NCBI GenBank assembly: GCA_934636245.1 | Contig: CAKUAI010000004.1 | Coordinates: 133,169-197,168 of the forward strand | Source: an uncultured Coriobacteriales bacterium | GTDB lineage: Bacteria; Actinomycetota; Coriobacteriia; Coriobacteriales; UMGS124 | DNA length: 64,000 bases | Reading direction: 5' to 3' | The notes under the pieces: generated by a model | The model's input: the letters and a program-made list of their open reading frames with translations, nothing else | Databases searched by the model: none | Told to the model about the DNA's origin: nothing | Program-made: the position numbers and the translations under genes | Part shown: one piece after another, positions 42,818-50,754 of the stretch | Layout: every line of letters begins with the position of its first letter | Numbering within the stretch: the first letter of the stretch is position 1

Positions 42818-44212
42818 CTACATAAACGCCTTGGCGCGGGCGCGGAGCGCATCGGGCGTGTTGGGAAGCACGTCGTCGACGACCTCCCGCACGAGGCGCT
42901 TGAGGATGTATCCCACAAGCGGGCCGCGCTCCACGCCCATCTCAAGCAAGTCAGCCCCTCCGATAGCCAGGTCAGCCACGCAGAAGGCGCACCCGCGCTC
43001 AAGTTCCTCCTCGTACTGGGCCTGCACACGGTCGAGCTCCTTCATGCGCTTGTGGATGGCGCGATGGGCATGGGCGAGCGTGTCGGCGCGCTTGAGGCAC
43101 AGCAGCAGCGAAAAGGCCTCGCGTGCGCCGTCGGCCCCGGTGTTGAGGACCCTGTTGGCACGGGCAAGAGCGCGGCGAATCCCCCGCGGGCTGTCCTCGA
43201 TGGGCCGGTCGTGATAATGCACGAGGTACTCCATGAGGCGAACTTCTCCCACCGGCCAGCGCAAGCGCGTATAGTCTTCCACCAGAAGGCGCGCTCCCGC
43301 CTCTTCGTGCCCATAGAAGTGGCCACGACCGTCCTCGCCCAAAACGAAGCACGATGGCTTGCCGATGTCGTGGAGCAATGTGGCATGGCACAAGGCAGAA
43401 GGCGCGTCGGCAGACAAGAAGCCCAGCGCATGCAGGCAATGCTCCCATACGTCATAACAGTGCCAGCGGCTTTTTTGGTCGAATCCGACCATGGGGGCCA
43501 CATGGGGAACGGCCATTGCGGCCACGTCGGGAAACGCACGCAGCGCATCGACGGCAAAGGGAGCCTCAACGATCTTACCGTATTCCTGGGCGATGCGCTC
43601 GACTGCCACAGAGGAAAGGGAGGGCGCCGTGGCATGGATGGCCGCCGCCGTTGCAGCATCGACCGCAAAGGAGAGCTGTGCCGAGAAGCGCACGCCGCGC
43701 ATGATACGCAGGGCGTCCTCGTCGAAGCGCCCAAAGGGCTTGCCAACGCAGCGGATGAGCCCACGCGCCATATCGGATACGCCCCCGAAGGGATCCACAA
43801 GGCCACGCGTCGGGTTCCAGGCCACGGCATTGACCGTAAAGTCGCGCCGTGTCAGGTCTTCTTCGATGTTCTTGACGAAGCGTACCGAATCGGGCCTGCG
43901 ATGGTCGGTGTAGGTCCCGTCGGTGCGATACGTGGTGATCTCGATAGGGTCGCCGTCAATGAGAACGGTGACGGTGCCATGCGCCGAGCCTGTCTCGATC
44001 ACCCGGTAGCCGGCTTCAAGAAAATGCTCGCGCGTGTGATACCAGAGCGCGTCGGTGGCGATGTCGACGTCATGGCAGGGACGGCCCAAGATGGCATCGC
44101 GCACGAAACCGCCCACCACGTAGGCCTGCTTGCCCGCGTGCTCCAAGACCTCGATGGCCTTTTTCGCACTGGACGGCAGCGTTTCCGCCAACCGATCCTC
44201 ACATGTCATCAT
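42818..44212 (-). CDS. cca: CCA tRNA nucleotidyltransferase with HD domain
   Basis: Adds or repairs the CCA end of tRNAs. The class II nucleotidyltransferase head has GGFVRDAILG and HDVDIATDA, followed by the RRDFTVNA and RIMRGVRF segments. An HD domain (LLHDIGKPS) follows near residue 265. The 464-residue length fits the actinobacterial type. Of the in-frame starts I chose the ATG at 44212, seven bases after AAAGGGGG. It diverges from murB. The two complete tRNA ends in this window already encode CCA, so the role may be repair. Confidence 0.94.
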   Translation of the reverse strand: MMTCEDRLAETLPSSAKKAIEVLEHAGKQAYVVGGFVRDAILGRPCHDVDIATDALWYHTREHFLEAGYRVIETGSAHGTVTVLIDGDPIEITTYRTDGTYTDHRRPDSVRFVKNIEEDLTRRDFTVNAVAWNPTRGLVDPFGGVSDMARGLIRCVGKPFGRFDEDALRIMRGVRFSAQLSFAVDAATAAAIHATAPSLSSVAVERIAQEYGKIVEAPFAVDALRAFPDVAAMAVPHVAPMVGFDQKSRWHCYDVWEHCLHALGFLSADAPSALCHATLLHDIGKPSCFVLGEDGRGHFYGHEEAGARLLVEDYTRLRWPVGEVRLMEYLVHYHDRPIEDSPRGIRRALARANRVLNTGADGAREAFSLLLCLKRADTLAHAHRAIHKRMKELDRVQAQYEEELERGCAFCVADLAIGGADLLEMGVERGPLVGYILKRLVREVVDDVLPNTPDALRARAKAFM

Positions 44213-44327
44213 CACGTCGCCCCCTTTCAGCTTTGATTGTCCCATCTTCCCACAACCTGACGTCCTATGCACTAGGAAGCCTCGATTATTATGGTCATGC
44301 TAGATGAAGGTTCAACTGGGAGGGCTC

Positions 44328-45437
44328 ATGGGCCATATGGAAACAGCGTTCAAGAACATTACAACCCTGAGGGTCGGCGGTCCCATCGCCGATTTCCGCA
44401 GCGCATCCTCCCCCGCCGAGCTTGCGCAGATCGTCACGCAGGCCGACGCGCAGTCGACGCCTTTGGTTGTCGTGGGCAGTGGCTCAAACCTGCTGGCTGG
44501 CGACGGCCTCTTTGAGGGAACCGTCGTGCGTACCTGCGACACCACGGGCCCTTTGGCTTTGACCAACGGTACCGATAGCGTCCGCGTCAAGGTAAACGTG
44601 GGATGCGTGTGGGACGACTTCGTGCGCTGGTGCGTGGAGCGCGACCTGGCGGGACTCGAGGCGCTGAGCGGCATCCCCGGCCAAATCGGCAGTGCTGTCA
44701 TGCAGAACCTGGGCGCCTACGGACAGGAAATCGGCACCTGCCTCACCAGTGCCACTCTGCTCGACCGCACCACGGGCGTCGTGGATGTCGTGGGCCGCGA
44801 CCAGCTCGGCCTGGGATACCGTACGAGCATGCTGCGCCGAAGCATGGACGAGGGCCAGGACGGCGGCCGCTGGGCGGCCACCCCGCGCTGGGTTGTCCTC
44901 GATGCCGAGTTCATCTTGCGCAAGCAGGCCCGCAACCATGTGGACCACGCTCAGCTCGCCCGTGCCTTGAGCTGCGAGACGGGATGCGAGATGGAACTCG
45001 GAGCGATTCGCGACTCGGTCTATGAGGTGCGCGCAAGCAAGGGCATGGTCGCAGACCCCAATCCCGATGGTCCCTCCCCCATCTATGACCGCTGGTCGAG
45101 CGGCTCGTTCTTTACCAACCCCGTCTTGACGCGCGACCAGGCCGCCGCGCAGCTGCCCGAGGGTGCGCCCCTCTACCCCGCGCATGACGACGCGCATGTG
45201 AAGACCTCCGCCGCCTGGCTCATCGACCAGGCGGGATTCCACAAGGGCTGGGGCGTGCACAGCGAGGCCTCGAAGGCCACACTGAGCACCCTGCACACGC
45301 TTGCGATGACCAACAGGGGCCATGCCACAAGCGCCGATGTCGTCGAACTTGCACAGGCAGTGAAGGACGGCGTGTACGCCAGGTTCGGCGTGACCCTGCG
45401 CCCCGAGACCGTGCTCGTAGGCACCTCACTGCACTAA
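44328..45437 (+). CDS. murB: UDP-N-acetylenolpyruvoylglucosamine reductase MurB
   Basis: FAD- and NADPH-dependent second step of UDP-MurNAc synthesis for peptidoglycan. The FAD-binding domain has NITTLRVGGPIADF, VVGSGSNLLAGDG and SGIPGQIGSAVMQNLGAYGQE. The catalytic serine lies in SSGSFFTNP, and the C-terminal segment has AAWLIDQAGFHKGWG. I chose the ATG at 44328 just after GGGAGGG; the in-frame ATG at 44304 has no binding site. It stands alone on the + strand between divergent cca and convergent efp. Confidence 0.95.
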   Translation: MGHMETAFKNITTLRVGGPIADFRSASSPAELAQIVTQADAQSTPLVVVGSGSNLLAGDGLFEGTVVRTCDTTGPLALTNGTDSVRVKVNVGCVWDDFVRWCVERDLAGLEALSGIPGQIGSAVMQNLGAYGQEIGTCLTSATLLDRTTGVVDVVGRDQLGLGYRTSMLRRSMDEGQDGGRWAATPRWVVLDAEFILRKQARNHVDHAQLARALSCETGCEMELGAIRDSVYEVRASKGMVADPNPDGPSPIYDRWSSGSFFTNPVLTRDQAAAQLPEGAPLYPAHDDAHVKTSAAWLIDQAGFHKGWGVHSEASKATLSTLHTLAMTNRGHATSADVVELAQAVKDGVYARFGVTLRPETVLVGTSLH

Positions 45438-45497
45438 GAGGGGACCGCACTCGCTGGGTGGCTCGACCCTTCGCCTCCCAGATGTGCCAAACACGAA

Positions 45498-45531
45498 AAG
45501 CCCCCGCTTGCTTCAATGCAAACGGGGGCTT
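45498..45531. terminator. Bidirectional terminator between murB and efp
   Basis: AAGCCCCCGCTTGC (45498-45511) pairs with GCAAACGGGGGCTT (45518-45531), one mismatch, around a TTCAAT loop. It lies between the convergent stop codons of murB and efp and has short T-rich stretches on both sides. Confidence 0.8.
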
Positions 45532-45572
45532 CTTTGCAAGCCTCAGATGGGAGGGAATCCCAGCTCGGAAGA

Positions 45573-46136
45573 CTAGACGCGGGAGATGTACTTGGCCTCG
45601 CGGGTGTCAACCTTGATGCGGTCGCCCACGTTGACGAACATGGGGACCTGAACGGTAGCGCCGGTCTCAACGACAGCGGGCTTGGTGCCGGACTGGACGG
45701 TGTCGCCCTTGAAGCCAGGCTCGGTCTCGGTGATCTCAACCTCGATGAACATGGGGGGCTGGACAGCGTAGAGCACACCGTTGGCGTACTGCATCAGGCA
45801 GACGTCGTTCTCCTTGAGCCACTTGGCGTCGTCGCCCACAGTGGCAACCTCGACGGGGATCTGCTCATAGGAGTCGTTGTCCATGAACCAGAAGTTGTCG
45901 CCGTCGCTGTAGAGATACTGCATCTCGCGGGTCTCCATGCGAACGCTCTCGAACTTGGCGGACTGCTGGAAGTTCTGCTCGTTCACGCGGCCGGTGCGGA
46001 TGTCCTTATACTTGGTGCGGACGTAGGTGTTGCCCTTGCCCGGCTTGACATGCTGAGCCTCGAGAACAATGCAGTCCTTGCCATTGATGTTGACGCCCAG
46101 ACCGGCCTTCAGATCAGTAATACCCAAAGTAGCCAC
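45573..46136 (-). CDS. efp: Elongation factor P
   Basis: Relieves ribosome stalling at proline runs. The 187-residue protein has three barrels, and the modifiable lysine lies in the loop PGKGNTYV. I chose the GTG at 46136 with GAAAGG upstream because ATLGITDLKAGL is close to the family N-terminus; the longer ORF to 46283 is not supported. TTGTGC and TATTAT, 18 bases apart on the - strand, could be its promoter. No dedicated lysine-modification gene such as epmA is nearby. Confidence 0.95.
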   Translation of the reverse strand: MATLGITDLKAGLGVNINGKDCIVLEAQHVKPGKGNTYVRTKYKDIRTGRVNEQNFQQSAKFESVRMETREMQYLYSDGDNFWFMDNDSYEQIPVEVATVGDDAKWLKENDVCLMQYANGVLYAVQPPMFIEVEITETEPGFKGDTVQSGTKPAVVETGATVQVPMFVNVGDRIKVDTREAKYISRV

Positions 46137-46346
46137 AGGTTTGCCTTTCGCTCGCACTATGCCCGGCGCGATTACCGGACTCTCAATAACTTTCGAATAA
46201 TATCTCAGGTGCCCCAAGGCGCACAATACCCCATGCCCAAACACGCACGCTCTCCCTACACTCAGGACAGACGCGTTGCGCAAAACCTGAGCACATCGGG
46301 ACGCGCAATGTCATGAGCCACGACGCCATCGTGCGCCCAGAGGTGC

Positions 46347-47465
46347 TTACAGGTCGATGACGATGAGGTCGTGGGTGGACGCAGTGAAGGGCTCGAAGCC
46401 CTCCTCGGTGACCACACCGTAGTCCTCAAGGCGCACGCCGCCCCAACCAGGCAGGTAGATGCCGGGCTCAACGGTGCACACCATGCCGGGCTCGTACACA
46501 TCGGTCGTGGTGCGGCTCGTGCGGGGGAGCTCATGGATGTCGATGCCCACGCCGTGGCCCAGACCGTGCGCAAAGTAGTCGCCGTAGCCGGCCTCGGCGA
46601 TGATCTTGACGGCAAGCTCGTGCACCTCGCGGCACTTCACGCCGGGGCGGATGGCCGCCGCGCACGCCTCGTGGGCACGGCGCACGGTGTTGTAAATCTC
46701 AAGCTGCTTGGGGCTGGGCTGGCCCACCACCACGGTACGCGTCATGTCGGAGCGGTAATCGCCCAAACCCGCGCCGTAGTCCATCAGCACGAAGTCACCC
46801 TCTTGCACCATGCGGGCACCCGGCCTTGCATGGGGGTTGGCAGAGTTGGGACCGCTGGCAAGGATTGTGTCAAACGCAAGCGCATCTCCACCATGGCTGA
46901 GCATGTAGTTGTCGAGCTCGACGCGCAGCTCCATCTCGGTGAGGCCGGGACGAATGATGCCGCACATGTACGTGAAGGCCTCGTCGGTCACCTTCTGGGC
47001 ACGACGCATGAGCTCGATCTCCTCGTCGTCCTTGACGGCGCGAAGCTTGATGATGTCGTCGTGGAGCTGGGCAAAACGCGGGGCAAGCGAGCGGTCCTCG
47101 AAGGCACGGCGCAGCTCGGAGGCCTGCGCAAGCGTGATGGTGTCCTCGACGCAGATGGTGCCAGATGCCACATGGGCCTGCAGAGCATGGCGTACGACCC
47201 AGGACCCCATGCCGCACAGGTCCATGTCGAACTTCCACGGGGTGTCGGAGCCAAGTGCCTCGAGGAACGTGTTGTAGTAGCGCGAGTCGGTATGGAAGAA
47301 AAGGTCGTTCTGCGTGATAAAGGCAGTGTGCGCGTTCTCAAAGTCAAAGACGCGCGCCGCACCCGTGAGCCAGCGCAGGTCGGCATTGTTGCGCAGCACG
47401 AGAGCGTCATAGCCGCGCTGCTCCATAAGGCTGCGAATCTTGGCAATCCTGTCTTGAACGGACAT
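46347..47465 (-). CDS. M24-family aminopeptidase (Xaa-Pro peptidase)
   Basis: Dinuclear-metal aminopeptidase that removes residues before proline. The C-terminal pita-bread fold has metal ligands in DYGAGLGDYRSDMTRT, GHGLGHGVGIDIHE, VEPGIY and RLEDYGVV. The N-terminal creatinase-type domain covers about residues 1-130. I chose the ATG at 47465, with AAAGG eight bases upstream. It lies upstream of efp, as in many Gram-positive genomes, and may share its transcript despite a 210-base gap. Confidence 0.93.
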   Translation of the reverse strand: MSVQDRIAKIRSLMEQRGYDALVLRNNADLRWLTGAARVFDFENAHTAFITQNDLFFHTDSRYYNTFLEALGSDTPWKFDMDLCGMGSWVVRHALQAHVASGTICVEDTITLAQASELRRAFEDRSLAPRFAQLHDDIIKLRAVKDDEEIELMRRAQKVTDEAFTYMCGIIRPGLTEMELRVELDNYMLSHGGDALAFDTILASGPNSANPHARPGARMVQEGDFVLMDYGAGLGDYRSDMTRTVVVGQPSPKQLEIYNTVRRAHEACAAAIRPGVKCREVHELAVKIIAEAGYGDYFAHGLGHGVGIDIHELPRTSRTTTDVYEPGMVCTVEPGIYLPGWGGVRLEDYGVVTEEGFEPFTASTHDLIVIDL

Positions 47466-47511
47466 GTGAGACACCTTTCTCTCAGGTACGCCAAAAAAAT
47501 GCGACGGAAGG

Positions 47512-48069
47512 CTACAGGAGCCCCTCTTCGTACAAAAGACCGCCTACCTTGTAGGCGACGTCGGAAAACGACAACCCGCGGATGTCCACGGTGTAATCGG
47601 CAGCAGCTTGATACAAGGGAAGCCTGTGCGCAAGCAGCGCTTTGGCATGCTCATAATCACCCAAGTCAGGGCGAATCTCAGGGTGGGTTATGTGTCCGAG
47701 TGCGTCATCGAGGTCGAGGTCGAGAAAGACGACCTTACCCATGGAGCGCATGAGCTCGACGTTGTCGGCACGCTCGATAATGCCGCCACCGCACGAAACC
47801 AGGCAGCTCTTCTCATGCGAGAGCCTCTCAAGCGCCACACGCTCGAGCTCGCGAAAATGAGCTTCGCCTGTCGTCTGGAAAATCTCGGCGACGCTCTTCT
47901 GCTCGCGATGCACCACCATGCGGTCGGTGTCGAGGTGGCGACGGTTGAACAACCTGCCCAGGTTACGCGCGACCGTGGACTTGCCTGCTCCGAGGAAGCC
48001 GATGAAAAAGATATGGTCGCAGCCCACATGGCGCGTATACCCTGCCTCGTTTTCGGGCTTGTCAGTCAT
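47512..48069 (-). CDS. aroK: Shikimate kinase
   Basis: Phosphorylates shikimate in aromatic amino acid synthesis. The P-loop is GFLGAGKSTVA, followed by DTDRMVV and the CGGGII motif, with 185 residues. In many Gram-positive genomes this position (between mltG and efp) holds several aro genes, including aroB and aroC. Here aroK is the only one left, so the pathway must be completed elsewhere. Confidence 0.92.
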   Translation of the reverse strand: MTDKPENEAGYTRHVGCDHIFFIGFLGAGKSTVARNLGRLFNRRHLDTDRMVVHREQKSVAEIFQTTGEAHFRELERVALERLSHEKSCLVSCGGGIIERADNVELMRSMGKVVFLDLDLDDALGHITHPEIRPDLGDYEHAKALLAHRLPLYQAAADYTVDIRGLSFSDVAYKVGGLLYEEGLL

Positions 48070-48150
48070 GCAAGATCACTGTTCATGCTCGTCCGTCTCA
48101 TGCGTCGTTTTCCACGGGAGATTCTACCATCATCAAGCCGCGCGCATACC

Positions 48151-48621
48151 CTACGTGAAAAGGGCGAGGTATAAGAAGCAAACTGCAAAGGTCGTGCACA
48201 AATACGGACCGAAGGCGAACGCCTTGTTGCCGCGCAGCGTCTCCACCACGGAAGCGAGCACACACGCCACGGCAACGCATGGCAAAACCCAGGCACCAAG
48301 GGTAAGCGCGGCAGCGCCGATGAGCTTGATGTCGCCCATACCCAGCCCGGCACACCGCCCAGACACGGCCCGCCATACAACCTCGAAAGCCAAAAATGCC
48401 GCCGTCACGCCAAGCGCAACGACGGCACAGGATTTCAACCCCTGAACATACGGCAGGTCCATGCCAAGCAGCGGCGCCATGTTGCCGGCCAGCCCCAACA
48501 GCGCGAGGGCCGCGACACTGGCATTGGGAATGCGGCGCGTGCGGGCGTCCGACACCGCGACCCACAGAAGCACGCCGAGAAACGTCGAGGAAAGCAAGAC
48601 GGCCGCAAGAATCTCTAGCAC
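48151..48621 (-). CDS. Short type IV prepilin peptidase (A24 family)
   Basis: Membrane aspartic protease that cleaves prepilin leader peptides. The catalytic aspartates lie in VSDARTRRIPN and GMGDIKL. The 156-residue protein contains only the A24 peptidase domain with about five hydrophobic segments and lacks the N-terminal methylase domain of PilD. The GTG start at 48621, preceded by GGGAG, overlaps the end of the YqeG gene by seven bases. No pilin or secretion gene is visible in the window, so its substrates lie elsewhere. Confidence 0.87.
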   Translation of the reverse strand: MLEILAAVLLSSTFLGVLLWVAVSDARTRRIPNASVAALALLGLAGNMAPLLGMDLPYVQGLKSCAVVALGVTAAFLAFEVVWRAVSGRCAGLGMGDIKLIGAAALTLGAWVLPCVAVACVLASVVETLRGNKAFAFGPYLCTTFAVCFLYLALFT

Positions 48622-49130
48622 GTGAGGGGCTCCCAGGTGCTTGCGGGCTTGAGACCATGGAGAAGCATGCGCTCCATGGCACGCATGGGCGGCGAATACC
48701 ACAGGTCCTGACTGCACTGCGGCACAACGAGAGCATGGCGCATACGAGCGAGCTTTGCACCAAAGATGTCAGTGTAGAGCTGGTCGCCGATGACGAAGCA
48801 CTCCCGAGGCGTCAGGCTCATGTCGCGTGCCGCCTGAAGGAGTCCTCCGGGACGGGGTTTGTGAGCCTTTGCGACAAGGCCTGCCTCGAAAAGACGCGCA
48901 GTGGGTTCCACACGCTCATAGTCGTTGTTCGAGACAAAGCAAATCTTGAAGCCAAGCTCACGAGCCCTGCGCATCCAGGCGTCGACCTCCCGTGGAGCGA
49001 CGCCTGTGGTGCGCGGGATAACCGTGTTGTCTCGGTCGAGCAGCAGGCCACGCACCCCGCAGCGCTTGAGGTCGTCAAGGTCGACGACGTCTATCGAGGT
49101 CACGTAGCGCTGCGGGGCGATGATACCCAT
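48615..49130 (-). CDS. YqeG-family HAD phosphatase
   Basis: The 171-residue HAD-superfamily protein has the nucleophile motif LDRDNTVI, then VSNND, a KP pair and GDQLYTDIFGA. This is the HAD-IIIA/YqeG pattern, related to phosphatidylglycerophosphatases of the PGPP type. It could dephosphorylate the product of PgsA, but that is an inference from family. It lies three bases after mltG and overlaps the prepilin peptidase gene. Confidence 0.9.
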   Translation of the reverse strand: MGIIAPQRYVTSIDVVDLDDLKRCGVRGLLLDRDNTVIPRTTGVAPREVDAWMRRARELGFKICFVSNNDYERVEPTARLFEAGLVAKAHKPRPGGLLQAARDMSLTPRECFVIGDQLYTDIFGAKLARMRHALVVPQCSQDLWYSPPMRAMERMLLHGLKPASTWEPLTC

Positions 49131-49133
49131 GGC

Positions 49134-50324
49134 CTACCCTACGATGCCGGCAGCGGCGTTGTACTCGTTGCGGGCCTCGTTGAACTCGTCCTCATTGGTA
49201 CAGAACACATGCGTGCCGTCAAGGGCGGCAGACGCGACGTAGAAGTAGTAGTCGGTCTGGGCGGCATTGATGACCGCGTTGATGGAAGACAGCGAGGGCG
49301 AGCAGATAGGGCCGGGAATGAGGCCGAGGTTGGTGTAGGTGTTGTAAGGCGAGTCAACCTCGAGGTCGGCGTAGGTGAGCAGGTCGGCCTTGTTGAGCGC
49401 GTAGGCGATGGCGGCGTCGATCTGCAGGTACCAGCCGGCGTTGAGGCGGTTGTAGATGACCGAGGCGACGTTGGGACGCTCGGCCTCAACAGCGGTCTCA
49501 CGCTCGATGAGCGAGGCCATGCAGACAACCTGGTACTCCGACAGTACGGTGTTGCCCTGGCCGACATGGCTCCAGTCGATACCGGCCGTCTCAACCTGGA
49601 ACTGCTTGAGCATCGTGCGGATGGCGATGTCAGGTGTGACCTCGTCCTCAAAGGTATACGTCTTGGGGAACAGGAAGCCCTCAAGCGAGTTGTTGTACGC
49701 ACCGTTGAGGAACGTGAACTCGCCCACGTAATTGGACGCCTTGGCCTGCGCCATAAAGTCGTCGTAGGAGAAGCCAAACGTGTCAGCAAAGCGCTGGGCC
49801 GTCTGGGCGACCGTGAAACCTTCGGGAATGGTGATGGACACACCCGACGCAGCCGTGCCCGCGACAAGCATGGAGACGATCTGCTCGTACGTCATGCCCT
49901 TCATAAAGGTATAGGTGCCCGCCTGAAGCGCTCCCTCGGCACCCTGGGCGGCAACAGCCTGGATGAAGGCCGTCGTGGAGGCAATGACGCCCTCGTCGCG
50001 CAGCAGGCGCGAGATGTCGCCCGTGCCGTAGCCGTTGGGAATGTCAACCGTGGTCTCGGCCTGCTCCTGCTCGATAACGGCGATTTTCTCGGAGCACTGC
50101 GAAGCGTTGACGACCACGATGACGACCACAACGGCGAAGAAGCACACAAGGCCGATGAACGCGACCTTGAGGGGCATGCCCTTATGCGGAGCATGGCGCT
50201 TGCGCGTCGCTTCGTCGGAGTACGAGGTCTTTATGCGCTCCATGGGTTGCGCGTTGTTCGCGATGCCGGACCCCGTGGACGCATTGTCCTTCAGCGAGGA
50301 GGGATCAAACGGTTGAAGGCTCAT
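49134..50324 (-). CDS. mltG: Endolytic transglycosylase MltG (YceG-like)
   Basis: Cuts nascent glycan strands and is thought to end their elongation. The cytoplasmic N-terminus is followed by a membrane segment at about residues 50-73, a LysM-like region (about 90-160) and the YceG catalytic domain. The catalytic glutamate is in ASLIERETAVEAERP near residue 274, with IYNRL and NTYTNLGLIPGPICSPS following. The 396-residue length is normal. The ATG overlaps the ruvX stop (ATGA), so the two are coupled. Confidence 0.95.
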   Translation of the reverse strand: MSLQPFDPSSLKDNASTGSGIANNAQPMERIKTSYSDEATRKRHAPHKGMPLKVAFIGLVCFFAVVVVIVVVNASQCSEKIAVIEQEQAETTVDIPNGYGTGDISRLLRDEGVIASTTAFIQAVAAQGAEGALQAGTYTFMKGMTYEQIVSMLVAGTAASGVSITIPEGFTVAQTAQRFADTFGFSYDDFMAQAKASNYVGEFTFLNGAYNNSLEGFLFPKTYTFEDEVTPDIAIRTMLKQFQVETAGIDWSHVGQGNTVLSEYQVVCMASLIERETAVEAERPNVASVIYNRLNAGWYLQIDAAIAYALNKADLLTYADLEVDSPYNTYTNLGLIPGPICSPSLSSINAVINAAQTDYYFYVASAALDGTHVFCTNEDEFNEARNEYNAAAGIVG

Positions 50325-50752
50325 GCGATTCCCATCGTGTCGTTCTTCTTGACATCAAGCCATACCTGCAGGAACAGGGAGGCTGCCACACTGTCGACCT
50401 TGCCGCGCATCTGCTTCTCGTTGAGACCCTGCTCGCGCAGGATGCGCTTGGCCTCGCTAGAAGTGAGGCGCTCGTCGACGAACTCGACCTCGAGGCCGAG
50501 GCGCTGTGCGATTTGCTGGCCGATCTCGGTGAGCTTCTGGGCCTGGGGGCCAGGCTCGCCCTGCATGGTGAGCGGCCTGCCCACCACAAGGACGTCGGGC
50601 TCGTGGTCTTCCACCACACGCCTAAAACTGGGCGCATGGGAGAAGACCTCGTGCGCGGGCAGCACGCACACAGGCATTGCGATGCCAGTGCGCGTGCTGC
50701 CGCACGCCACGCCCACGCGAGCGTCACCTATGTCGAGCGCGAGGGCCTGCAA
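50321..50752 (-). CDS. ruvX: Putative pre-16S rRNA nuclease / Holliday junction resolvase RuvX (YqgF)
   Basis: RNase H-like nuclease of the YqgF family, with 143 residues. Motifs are ALDIGDARVGVA, VVGRPLTMQGEPG and VDERLTSSEA. Members process the 5' end of 16S rRNA; junction resolution has also been proposed. The start is a TTG directly after alaS, three bases after its stop and without a strong binding site, so translation is probably coupled to alaS. Confidence 0.93.
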   Translation of the reverse strand: MQALALDIGDARVGVACGSTRTGIAMPVCVLPAHEVFSHAPSFRRVVEDHEPDVLVVGRPLTMQGEPGPQAQKLTEIGQQIAQRLGLEVEFVDERLTSSEAKRILREQGLNEKQMRGKVDSVAASLFLQVWLDVKKNDTMGIA

Positions 50753-50754
50753 AG

